Positions 35,401-45,838 of a stretch of 64,000 bases of DNA are shown piece by piece; positions within the stretch are counted from its first letter, which is position 1, and the number at the start of each line of letters is the position of its first letter. The notes beneath the pieces are model-generated. The model was not told the DNA's origin. It searched no databases and saw only the letters and a list, made by a program, of their open reading frames with translations. This DNA is from Pampus argenteus (lineage: Eukaryota > Chordata > Actinopteri > Scombriformes > Stromateidae), in the NCBI GenBank assembly GCA_036937835.1, contig CM072879.1, forward strand, positions 15,369,001-15,433,000, read 5' to 3'. A program made the position numbers and the translations under genes.

Positions 35401-36645
35401 GTCCGTCTCCAAGGATGTCCAGACCGACAGATATCTTCTCAGGTGCCTTCAGTTCCCAGGTGAAGGTTCTGGTGAACTCTGAGAGGATGTCAGGTTGAGT
35501 TTTTACTGTTGGAGGGCTGCAGGAGTCCTTTGTACATTCTGAAATTATAGTTTAAGACAAGAAAAGATGCAGAGAGTGGTTTAAGAGTTCAAGGATATGG
35601 TGCATATGGTGTGAATTTAACTGATCTGACCAAAAGGTTATCAGGAATTCAACCTATGTTTTGTACATGTATGATGACAGAGTTTAAAATGGTCAAATTT
35701 AAAACAAGAAGTGGTTTGAATCAGTGCAGAGATTGGTGTTTTGTTCCCTGTAATCTTACAAAAGCAGACATCATCAGGCCATCTATAAACTCACCAATGG
35801 TCCGAGTTATTGCGACAATGTAAGCCGTCTCAATCGGCTCGGAGCAGTTGAACAGCACTTTCACTTCCACTTCGGGTACCAGAGTAAGAGAGGACTTGCA
35901 GGAAGTCTGTACATCATTATCTCCGTTGACGGTACACACGGCACATTGATCCAGAGGCAGCTCAGTGGACACCGTCACCGTCGAGCCTTCGTCCGGTCGG
36001 ACCGTCGTCTGCAGGCAGCCTGAGAAACACATCAGAGGGATTCTGCTGTCAGTATTGTAATATTATATCAGTTGACTAATTTTAAAAAAAATAAATAAAT
36101 AAAATCTAATCAAAAACATCAGAGGGAAGAAGGAACTTTTTAAAGTTTAAAGTCCACATTTATCAGATCATCATCCAGCAAAAATTTAAAGCATCAACGC
36201 AGCAATATGTCTGTTACAGAAAAGCTCAGGCGGGTTTACTTTTGACTTGTGAGCAAACAGAGTGACTCCAGGCACACCTACAGTACAGTATATCCATGTC
36301 CTGGGGGTGTCACACCAACACTAAGTCATCTAATTCTCACTTTAATGAGTCATCTGTGTGCCAAGTAAAGAGAGCAACTCAAGGTGACCTCAAAGGTGAA
36401 CCAGCTTTAAAAAGCATGAGTAAGTGTTGTATCTCTGGGACATTAGCCATCGTATGTGGCGAGTGTAAACAAATCTACATTCAACCTATTATCACTGTTG
36501 TTTAACCAGCGGCTGTAAAGTTACATTTCTGTCCACTACTGTCAAGTAAATCTATCTGTAACTGAGTGATATATTTAAAAAGGAGGCGTCTCAGATGTTA
36601 TTTGCAGTTTTCTTAGTGTGATGTAACGTTTAAGAGCATGTGTGT

Positions 36646-36689
<44 letters not shown>

Positions 36690-37501
36690 TATGCTGCAGG
36701 AGTTCATATAAATATGCAAAGCAGAAACCTGAACTTGTGAGGACATGAAAGCCACACAGAATAATATTTGCAGCATTTACATAAAATGAGAAGCGCTTTT
36801 TTTTTTTTTTTTTGGTGACAGTAAACATACATGTCACACATATTTAGAGGGAAATTAAAAGTAATATTAAAAATATTAAATAAATAAGGCCAAATGGAGG
36901 AGAAGCATAGAGTTTAATCTAAAAAAATATTTAAAAAAATACTTCCGCTTAATAAAACGTCCTCCAGATTCAGCAGCAGATTGCTGGTCAATCATTAATG
37001 AAGCTATGATGAATTCATGCCTCTAGGAAGCTCCATAAATGCCTCATAAAGCTTTGAGAGAGAAAAAATGGAGGTCTAGAAGTCAAAGCTGAAATTTATT
37101 CCACTCAAATCTGCTCCAGCCTTTCATCTCTAATCAATCATATGTGATTCAGGGTTATTTTTCCATTTACTGACTTTAAACACAGCTCACTCCAGAGTGC
37201 TTTTAAATGTCTGCACTTTCTACATCAGGTTTCGCTGAGCAGGTTTTATCTCACCGTATCTACTTCAAATAACCACAGTGTTGTTTGAACTAATTGGCAC
37301 AAACGTGAAAAGAAGATTTAACGTTTGGACGTTTCTTCATAGGCGTATAAAAATACTTGTAGCCTACTTAAAATAACAACAAAAAGTTAAAGGAAACTTA
37401 AACAATAAACGAACATATGTTTTGCTGATAATTATCTCACCTGATAAGTCGAGGACTGTCACAAACAGAAGTCCCAGAAGCTCGCAGGTTTTGAGCCGCA
37501 T
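29493..37501 (-). CDS. cdcp1: CUB domain-containing protein 1 with enlarged ectodomain
   Basis: Thirteen coding exons (complement): 37441-37501, 35795-36019, 35206-35538, 34369-34584, 33772-34122, 33344-33559, 32866-33222, 32385-32744, 31606-31803, 31136-31492, 30580-30933, 30407-30488 and 29493-30000, giving 1205 residues against about 836 in human. CDCP1 is a type I surface glycoprotein that docks Src-family kinases and PKC-delta when its tail is tyrosine-phosphorylated. Exon 1 is the signal peptide. Exons 2-11 are CUB-like units in the order A-B-A-B-A-B-C-A-B-C, where A exons end in TIG/EIG/VIG-type residues and B exons carry an SC cysteine start and the FTWxI/L motif. Exon 12 is a Leu-rich transmembrane segment. 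The tail holds SHVY, MVYGHLL and DSYQTF, the mammalian Src-target tyrosine contexts. Introns 1-11 are phase 1. Intron 5 uses a GC donor (33771-33770). The acceptor of exon 7 at 33222 was chosen among alternatives by phase and by alignment to the other B exons. Confidence 0.9.
30165..30330. repeat. Fragment of a dispersed fish repeat in the last cdcp1 intron
   Basis: Contains TTGTGCAAAAAAGTATTTAA and AAAGCTAATATGAGGCTTAA, parts of a repeat family with fuller copies near 54790-55120. Confidence 0.5.
31880..32020. repeat. Palindromic fish repeat copy in cdcp1 intron 8
   Basis: CCTTTCATCC (31933-31942) and GGATGAAAGG (31963-31972) form a perfect 10-bp stem around a 20-nt loop, followed by CGAAACGTCTTCAAG. 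This resembles a repeat I recall from many fish genomes that carries GATGAGAGGTGAAACGTCTT. It lies between the exons at 32385-32744 and 31606-31803. Confidence 0.55.
36639..36688. repeat. (GT)n microsatellite in cdcp1 intron 1
   Basis: Near-perfect GT repeat with one TC interruption, in the 1.4-kb first intron of cdcp1. Confidence 0.9.
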
Positions 37502-39927
37502 GTTCACTGATAAAAAAGTCGATTCTCCAGTTTAAAAAAATAAAAATAAAATTAAAAAAGTTTTAAAAATGAAGCTTGCTGTTTCTCTCTCAAACCCACA
37601 GTCTTTGCATTTTCATTAAATCCACATTACAGCATTACACCATACGGCGCTGGCAGTCACTTCCTGCTTTACCTGTGCGGAGGGCGTGGTCCACACAGGC
37701 AGGGTTACGGTTACCTGTTCAAACTTGACGGGTGAGGAGTATCAGTAGATCAGTCAGTCGTTGTACCTTCAGCCGAAACACAGATCTGATACGGATTTGT
37801 GTGACTTGTGTGTGTGGTGTCCTTGTGTAACTTCCCTCACTGTGTGCCACAATGGGTGCCCTATTTATAAGCATCCAAACATGCCAGGGATTGTTGGCAT
37901 CGTGCTGTGGATCCCCAAAATGAGGCAGAGGAAGGGTGTAGATACAGAGAATAAAGTAGTGGGTTTCTTTCAGTTTAGAAGAATTCAGGAATATATTACA
38001 TGCCATATATATATATATATATATCCCTACTATTAATACTACTAATAATATCGAGAGAAATTGCAGATTAAATTAATTTAAATTCAAAGTCACTGAGTCA
38101 TATTTAATTGGCAATATGTTTACATTCAAAAGTGACCAGTGGGTCATGCATGGTCGGTCATGCTGTATACTGTTGATCAGGATGTGATTAACATAATGTG
38201 CATAATTGACGTGTGGTTCACAGTATAGAGCTGCTGTACTGTGAATAACACTCCCAGTGTTGCAGATGCTTCCTCCTGCCTCCACATGCCTCATGACGCA
38301 GACATTCCTGAATAGAAACATACCTGAGGGCAGGACCACTGAGCGCACACACAAACACACAACATCTGTGTTATACGTTTTGTTTGTATATATATATATT
38401 CATCCGTTCATCTGACTTAATCCAACCGACATTTAAGAGTGAACCCTGAACGGTGGCTATAGCTCTGACCTTAACTTTAACCCTTATCTTAATTTAAACA
38501 CAATCATTTTATAATCTAAATCTGAAACTCATGTTCTAATATTTAACTTTTTTTTTTTTTTTTTAAACCTGAATCTTTCTCTCTTTGTGAATCCACAAAA
38601 CTCAAGCACACACACAGACACCTTCATGTTCTCACACAAGCGACACTGAGTTTTTGTGTGTGTGTGTGTGAAACCAGTCTGTCAGCATGCAGAGTGGGTG
38701 TTGTGGTGAATTTAGACAGCTTCAGTGTCTCTCAACAAGGGACCCTTAGTGGAGACTCAGCAGCTGTCAGGATTCCCCCTCCCCTCCCATCTTACAGTAG
38801 AGCCAGGACGGACTAACATGTGCTGTAAACAGCCATGAGTCTGCAGGTTTTCATACCGAGGATTAGAGTTTCATAGCAAATGATTCATTTGTTGAAACTC
38901 GTGAGGAGAATTTTAAACAGATAATCACCTTTTGCCCCAACAGTGTTTTTCTTCCTTCTTCTTCTTCTTTTTTCCCCTTAACAGATTAAATAAGAGAGAT
39001 CAATAGAAATGTGAACAATGTCAGCAAGACAGTTGATTCAAATGCCAACATTCATTTATGACTGTTATTGGGTGGGTCTGATTCCAGGTCATGAGTTATA
39101 TAAAACGAAGGGCCTGAACAGTCCACACGAGGGCAGCAATACAGGAGTGCTTTTTGAGTAGTATTGATGATTGTAATAAAGCAGAAAATAACACCAGTTG
39201 ATGCCACGACTGTATTTGTTTTATCTGTTCATCCGAGTTCTGCAGACCTTCCTCAACAAATTAGTGTTGCACAACCATAGTGTCGAACGACCCTCGTAGT
39301 GTCGAACGACCCTCATAGTGTCGTTTTAGGTCACAGCAGACAGCTGTTTTCACCAAAACAAAGAGTGAAGCTCTTAAAACCCTCTGTACACTACCTGCTC
39401 AGCACATAAACAGAAATAGTGAGCAGCTGGTGAACATTAAGTGGAGCATTTAATCAACGTAAAATTCGACAAAAAACCATTTTAGTGGGGGGCTTTTTTT
39501 TAATTATAGGTACAAAAAAAAATAAAAATAAATGTTCCTGAAATCATATAAATTGATAAGTGTTAGAAAACAGAAGTGACTTCAGGGTCGAGATATTATT
39601 CCTCAGATGATTATTTATCCTAGATATCCATTTTAATGTGAAGTAAAGAAGCAGATCCAGCATTAGCAGTATATATATATATATATAAATACTGCCCTCA
39701 TGGTGTGTACAAAATATACCAGTTGGCCCCCGACTGTTGCCACCCACTCAACCAACCACCATGGACGAGTCAGGGGGTCTGAAGACTCATTTGCCCCCAG
39801 TGAGACCAAAAGCACTGAATGCAACAGTCATAAACCCAGACTGCAGCTCCGCTTACAGCTGTCTGCACCGCATGTAAGATTAAACCCAGACAGTCGAACT
39901 GTAGACTCCTACAGGGAAAAGTAGGAA
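37502..39927. other. Spacer between cdcp1 and the LIM gene (synteny joint)
   Basis: Includes the cdcp1 promoter side (37502-37750), (TA)n at about 38006-38024, 38383-38396 and 39670-39686, and a short tandem repeat (TAGTGTCGAACGACCCTC) at about 39278-39321. No proline-rich pre-LIM exon of the ajuba/LIMD1 type is visible here. Confidence 0.55.
39278..39321. repeat. Short tandem repeat, about 20-bp unit
   Basis: TAGTGTCGAACGACCCTC occurs twice in tandem, followed by a third partial unit TAGTGTCG. Confidence 0.8.
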
Positions 39928-41416
39928 ATGGACACCAGTTATAGTTCCGATCTTTACTTTGGTAAGAGAGGAATACATTTTCTAACAGTTTTTAATGCTT
40001 ATCCAGATCTCTATAGACTCAAAACAGAGCATTTCTGTCTGAGTGTGTTTATTAGTGAATGGAGGATGGATCAGGTTGCACAGTGAAACTGCTCAGCTGT
40101 GACACAGAAATTAGAGCACATTCATTGTGTTGTGGACTGTGTGTGTGTGTGTGTGTGTGTGTGTTCTCTATACACAGGAAACTGTACAAGATGCAGTAAA
40201 GCGGTGTATAGTGCAGGAAAAGCCTGTCAGGCGATGGGACATCTATTCCACGACACTTGTTTCACCTGCAGCGTCTGCAGTGAGTCTTCTTTGTTTTTTT
40301 GTTTGTTTTTTGTTGTTGTTTTGTTTATTTCATCTATTTAATTACGGGTACAACTTTGAGCTGATATTCTTTTATTACTGTGATTTAGTTTTTTAGTTTG
40401 TTTGTGGATTTCCTTTTTGTGACTATTAATTATTATATTTTATTGCATTTTATTTTTATTGGGGTTTTTTTAATTAATCCATACATTTATTGATTTTTTT
40501 GGGGGGGGCAATCAAACAATCATACACGAAAAAAAACAATAAAACATAAATGATAAAAATGATGAAATGTGTTTCACATTTAGGTAAAAAGCTTAGCGGA
40601 CAGCCGTTTTATACAGTGTCAGGAAGGATCTACTGTGAAGATGATTTTTTGGTGAGTACTGTTGTTGTGTTACTATATAACAGGTTTTACAACAATCTAC
40701 CAGATATATAATGAGTCAGTTGTTTTGCTTTTTAATGTAGTACTCAGGAGTTCATCCATCCCCAGAAGTGTGTGACAGCTGTGGATATTTAATCAAGGAC
40801 ACGGTGAGCAAATATGCTTTAATTTAAATATACATGTGTGTGTGCATCAGTGGTGTGCGTGTGTGTGTGTGTGGGTCATATTCGAGGTTTGCTTGCACCG
40901 TCAGGTCCTGCAGGCTCATGGGAGGTCTTTCCACCCGTCCTGTTTCCGCTGTGTCATCTGCAGACAGAGCCTGGAGGGTCTACCCTTCACTGTAGACACA
41001 GACAGCAGGGTTTACTGTGTCAGTGACTACCACAAGTGAGTTGTGACCTGTGCGATTACAACAATGGGCCAAGCCCTTTAATTCACAAACCACAACCCGG
41101 GAGATTAAACCAAATCCTGCCAGACAGGCTATGTATGTGATAAGTCACACCCAGAGTGACATCACTGTTGAGCTCCTCTGACTTTCTGTTTCAGGGTCCA
41201 GGCTCCCCGGTGTGCTGCCTGCAGGATGCCAATACTACCGACTGAGGTAAACCTCAACTGAAGTTACTGTAAATCAATATATATGTCTGTTTGTCACATT
41301 ATGAATTGATTGTTTATTATGGTTTGTTTCAGGGTTGTACGGAGTCTATTCGAGTGGTCTCATTTAACAGTAATTACCACGCAGAGTGTTTCGGAAATGA
41401 CGTCGACTTCATTTGA
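39928..41416 (+). CDS. Miniature ajuba/LIMD1-family LIM protein
   Basis: Seven coding exons, 39928-39961, 40178-40279, 40584-40651, 40741-40803, 40905-41035, 41195-41246 and 41333-41416, predict 177 residues. Residues 8-12 (DLYFG) match the junction before LIM1 in the Ajuba/LIMD1/WTIP group. LIM1 spans about 14-66 (NCTRCSKAVYS, ACQAMGHLFHDTCFTC, YCEDDFL) and LIM2 about 79-131 (VCDSCGYLI, LQAHGRSFHPSCFRC, PFTVDTDSRVYCVSDYHK). LIM3 has only its first zinc finger (CAAC to HAEC), then FGNDVDFI and a TGA. Family proteins scaffold cell junctions and Hippo/LATS and P-body complexes. Two things are odd: the long proline-rich N-terminus is missing (an in-frame TAG at 39922-39924 precedes the ATG) and the second finger of LIM3 is missing. 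An AATAAA follows at 41469-41474, so the short end looks real. It could be a limd1-like relict or a small functional paralogue. Confidence 0.75.
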
Positions 41417-41468
41417 AGACAGGAGCAGGTTGACGTTGCTCTGTGTTTCTCCTTGTTTTGTAAATGAA

Positions 41469-41474
41469 AATAAA
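41469..41474 (+). terminator. Poly(A) signal of the LIM gene
   Basis: AATAAA 53 bases after the TGA, supporting a natural end of the transcript there. Confidence 0.65.
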
Positions 41475-41960
41475 GTATTTGTTTGTGACTATACAACATT
41501 GTACAATTTCTTGTCTGCAACAAATTTACTCCAAACAGATCCTAATATTATATATTATATATTATATATTAATATATATTGCTAGTTTGATTACCTGTAT
41601 GATCTGATTAAAACTAAAAGGTTAAGATTAGGCTACATTGGTGCCTAAAACTTATTATTATTATTTTTTGTTTGTTTTGTTTTTTACTGATAACTAATCT
41701 GCACCTGCAATACTTTTAGTACTTGCTATAGAGTATTTTTACATGAAGGTATTGGTATTTTCTTAAGTAAAATATTTCAATCCATTCTTTCACCTTTCCC
41801 TTTCAAAATAAAAAACAAAACACAACACAATCGGTTGTACGCATATATGGTTGTACCGCACAGCAGCGACACCGTGTGTCAATAATCGGTATATCACCAC
41901 AAACTGTCCTCCCGGAAGAAACTGTGGAAGTTGCCAAATGAAGATAAAACACTGATTGCA
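41475..41960. other. Spacer between the LIM gene and nrm
   Basis: Short, AT-rich, with a (TATTA)-like run at about 41543-41580. The last 100 bases should be the nrm promoter and 5' UTR. I searched it for the missing second finger of LIM3 and found none. Confidence 0.5.
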
Positions 41961-44303
41961 ATGGCGTCAGTACGTGGCTGGGTCTTCTGCACCGCGTCTC
42001 TGGTAAACATTGCGTTTGTCTTCATATCCGGTGCAGACTTCATTCGGTTTATATCATTTCAAGCTATTTACCACAACATCAGTGGAGAGACGACACTCTG
42101 TCAAGGTAAGAAGCGTCCATGACGGATAAGTTAGCCTGCGGTACTTTGGTGGAGGAGCTAATGTCTGTTATATATATATATATGAGTCGTTACAATGTGA
42201 CAAAGTTGTTTTATAACATAAATCATAGTTTATATTGAGAAAAAAATAAAAATAAAAATAAATATACATATATTATTATACTATACACTCTTAGTGCCGG
42301 TCAAGTTTAATGTTTTATTTAAAAAAGGCAACTGCACGTCACAGCGCCCGGCTAGCTCAGTCGGTAGAGCATGAGACTCTTAATCTCAGGGTCGTGGGTT
42401 CGAGCCCCACGTTGGGCGAAGCAACTTTTGTATTTTAACATATATGGTCCTGAGTTTGTAGCATGTATTGTATGTTTAATTCATGAATAGCCCACTTGTT
42501 AACTGTACCTGTGTGTTTTTAATGCCTTCATGCACATCTGTTTGCAAGGTAGGCTTAATAAACTTGGGTTTACCCCACATCTTCTACTCATTTTGTTTTT
42601 TTGACATTAATGTATTATTTTGTGGCTTTGTAAATACTTGTATATTTCTGATTTCAGCCTAAGCTTGAAACTGAATTAATTGAGCAATAATAACTGCTAA
42701 GTTCACATAAGGAAACACGATTTAATTCTTTCCCTGACTGTTCACACTGTAAATCTAAGACTCCATACCGTGGTCAGTAGCCCTGCAGGACAGCTCTGTC
42801 CTCAAGTCTCTAGTCGTGGATCTTGGGCTGCTGGCTCTCTTCACCGCACAGCACAGTCTGCTCGCCTGGTCGCCCGTCAAACAGGCCTGCCAGTCAGTGC
42901 TGGGGGTCCTGAACAGGACGGTGTACTGCTTCACCACTGCACTGGCTCTCCAGGTACTGCAACACACACTCAGTGTATGGAAATGTATGATTTTATTACA
43001 ATTATCTCTGGAAACAAGGCAACCAGCGTAAGCCTGTAAAAGAGTTGTAGTCCTGTCATTTTTGTTGCCAACTAAACCAACAAGTTATAATGTGTTCATT
43101 TTTTAATATGCTGATAGGCGAATTTGTTTCCATTCTTTGTGCTAACTGGCTGCCGGCTGCATAGCCTCATATTTCACAAGACAGATATGAAAGTGGTATA
43201 TATTATGAATCTCTGTGGCATTTTCCCCCTTTTCATTCTGTGTTAGGTCTTGATGCGTTACTGGCAGCCGGTGACTGGCGCCCCCTGTCTGTGGTCAGTA
43301 CGTCATGCACCGTGGAGTGTCTGGTTCCCTCTGCTCTGCTTCACTCTGCACTTCCTCTGCTGGGCCATCATCTGCAGCATCCTCATGATCTTTGATTACC
43401 CAGAACTGCTGGGCATCAAGCAGGTAACAGAGCTTCACTAGTGGGCTATACTGAACTCATTAAAATCTGTGATTGATCAGGGTTTTTTTAATTAAATACT
43501 GATATTATTGCCACCTGCAGGTTGTCCAGCAATTTGACAGATGTTGGCTGTGCAGTTTTTATTTTATTTTTGTCTTTCACTGTGTGTTGTATGAAAACAA
43601 TCTGGAAACACTAGTGTGGTCTCAAGTCGTTTTCACACAAAAGCAGTGTTTTAAAAACTAGATGACTTAGTCTGGACAAACTATTAATACCAAAAAGTGA
43701 TAATAGTGCAAAGAAGGTGTACTTTCACATGTAATTTTGCCATTTGGCACAATAAAAAGCACAAAATGAACAATGTGAACTGTATCAAAAGACATTTCTG
43801 GCCATGTATTGACTTGTATTGACAGTGACTGTGTAAATCCATGATACTGATTATGAAAACCTCTAAAATGTTATGTAAATAGATTGACTCATTATTGGTG
43901 ATACTGCTTAACCTAATTCGCCTCTCTGTCCCTCCCTCCCTCTCACACTGTCTCTCCCTCCCTTCCCTCCTTCTCTCTCTCTCAGGTGTATTATGAGTGT
44001 CTTGGTTTGGGGGACCCCCTCTCCCAAAAATCACCCCGCGCCCAACGCCTCCTGTCTCACCTCCGCCACCCAGTGTGTCTGGAGCTGGCCGTCGTGCTGT
44101 GGCTCCTGCCGGCTTTGTCTCTGGACAGGCTCCTGCTGGCGCTGACTCTGTCGACCTACCTGGCCCTGGCACACTCACTGGACAAACAGGATTTAGCCTA
44201 CCTGTGTGTCCAGCTTAACAGCAAGATGCAGATCTTTGCCGAGCCACAGCGGGGCAGCAGTGACACCAGCGAACAGGACAACAGAAACCATAAAGACAAG
44301 TGA
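41961..44303 (+). CDS. nrm: Nurim, inner nuclear membrane protein
   Basis: Four coding exons, 41961-42105, 42778-42953, 43247-43423 and 43986-44303, give 271 residues (human 262). Nurim is a multi-spanning inner nuclear membrane protein tightly held at the envelope, related to isoprenylcysteine methyltransferase-type folds; its biochemical role is unsettled. Recognisable blocks are SGADFIRFISF (about residues 18-28), VDLGLLALFTAQHSL, ALALQVLMRYWQPV, FDYPELLGIKQVYYECLGLG, SPRAQRLLSHLRHPVCLELAVVLW and LALAHSLDKQDLAYL. Start chosen at the ATG in GCAATGG; an upstream in-frame TTG is not needed. Intron 1 carries a tRNA-Lys gene on the same strand. An AATAAA at 44885-44890 may end the transcript. 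Its neighbour ppp1r18 is also its neighbour in human. Confidence 0.94.
42346..42418 (+). tRNA. tRNA-Lys (anticodon CTT)
   Basis: 73 bases that fold as a standard tRNA. The acceptor arm GCCCGGC pairs with GTTGGGC (with two G-T pairs) and is followed by discriminator G. The D arm contains TAGCTCAGTCGGTAGAGC (matching the A box), the anticodon stem is TGAGA/TCTCA with loop CTCTTAA, and the T arm GTGGGTTCGAGCCCCAC includes the B box GGTTCGAGCC. CCA is not encoded, as expected in eukaryotes. It lies inside nrm intron 1 in the sense direction. Confidence 0.95.
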
Positions 44304-45771
44304 AACTTTTCTTACTGCTATGACATGAAGCTGACTGCTGTCTTAATATTAACTAGAAATACTGTACTGTAATTCTTAAATTTCAGAAAAAAAGTTTTGT
44401 TACAAAATTATTTTTATTTTTATTTTCTAACTCTACATAATGTGTTTTTATTACAGGCTGTTACATCCCATGTTACCGACTGTTACCAACTGTATGTTTA
44501 CTGCACACTGGCTTCATATTTTATTGTCCTTGAAAAATAATGTCATACTGAGATTTTAACACTGGAGAATTCACAAATACAGGTTTTTTTGTTTGTTTGT
44601 TTTTTTATTACAATTTGCAGCTATAATGAAAAGAAGCCTCTAATGTAAACATAACCTCAATTCACTGCATGGGTTTTCATTTTACTTGATAATCTCAGTA
44701 ACTCATGTCTTAAATTAACTGCTTATTACTAGCAGTATTTTTCCAGACATATTGTAATTCATTCTCTGTACTGTAACCTTTTTATTCTACTGTATATCTA
44801 TTGCAGGATATTATTAGTGTCTGCATTGTGGCCTCACTGTAAAGACAACAATAACAATTTTCCAGTATTTTTAAGACCTTGTTAAATAAACATAATAAGT
44901 TGTACACTGTAGGTGTGGTGTGGTCTTTTGTTTGCAGAGTGGAGGAAGGTTGTTATTGTCTTTATTCTGTTAAGATTATCAATATATGTACAGTACTTTT
45001 TGAAAAATGTAGTAATAGTAAAGTAGCATCAGCCACAGGAGGGACGTTACGCGTGTCTCTGTCTCAGGTAAACTGCAGCCAGTTTAACAGGCGCAGCCCC
45101 CTCCGCCCTCCACATCTCTTCCAATTAAGCCCTGCAAGACGAGGGAGGTGTGGGGGGAGGCTGGTGCCCGGGCAGACGGCAATGTTCTCTAAACGCCTTT
45201 TCTTAGGTCCGACAATATGGTGTGTGCCACTAAACTCTCCTGACGGAATTTAATGTAATTATCGGATTACAGTCCTGCAGCTCCGAGGCTGAAAATATTT
45301 ACTATAGTGACGGCGGAGGAGTTTCATGCTCTGCGGCACAGTCAGGTCGTGGGACGGTTTGAGTGGGTGCTACATACGTTTTTTATAACAGTATAAATTA
45401 TTTTAGTTTGTTATTTTCCTTTCGAAGAGCGAAGCGCATTACGCACAGCCAAGACGCACTGTCGTGTCCTGTGGAGATGTCACCTGTAAAGTCGAAGCGG
45501 ATATTATAATAATATTTATGCAAAAACTGGAATTTTGGTGAGTTTGCTTTTTTTAACATTTCCATAATACACATTGCACTAAAGCATTACGTCGTTACGT
45601 CTATCACGTGTGCATAATGTGCTGCAAGTAAATTTGATTAAATGTAAACATTGTTGTGCATTCATTTATACTTGGCTATATGTAATGTTGCAAATACTTG
45701 TGCAGTTTGTAGTAAAAGATATGTAACTGCATTATGTGTTGTTTATTTAATATTGTTTTCTTTCTTTGCAG
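44304..45771. other. nrm 3' region and ppp1r18 5' region
   Basis: 44304-44890 is probable nrm 3' UTR. 45030-45537 is richer in CpG and holds the likely ppp1r18 promoter and a noncoding first exon ending in AATTTTG|GTGAGT (donor at 45538). The intron 45538-45771 then joins the main coding exon at the acceptor TTTGCAG. Confidence 0.55.
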
Positions 45772-45838
45772 AGCCATCCCGCAGGCTCTAAAGAGGAACA
45801 CTGACCATCTCATCCAAAAAACTTGCAGCTTGTCTGTT

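Noticed and set aside
41417..41476. TGA of the LIM gene read as selenocysteine or readthrough
   Set aside because: Readthrough gives only about 15 further codons and does not restore the LIM3 second finger; no reason to expect a SECIS element.
43684..44178. Minus-strand 164-codon open frame
   Set aside because: It lies across the last nrm intron and antisense to nrm exon 4; the protein is low-complexity and shows no family.
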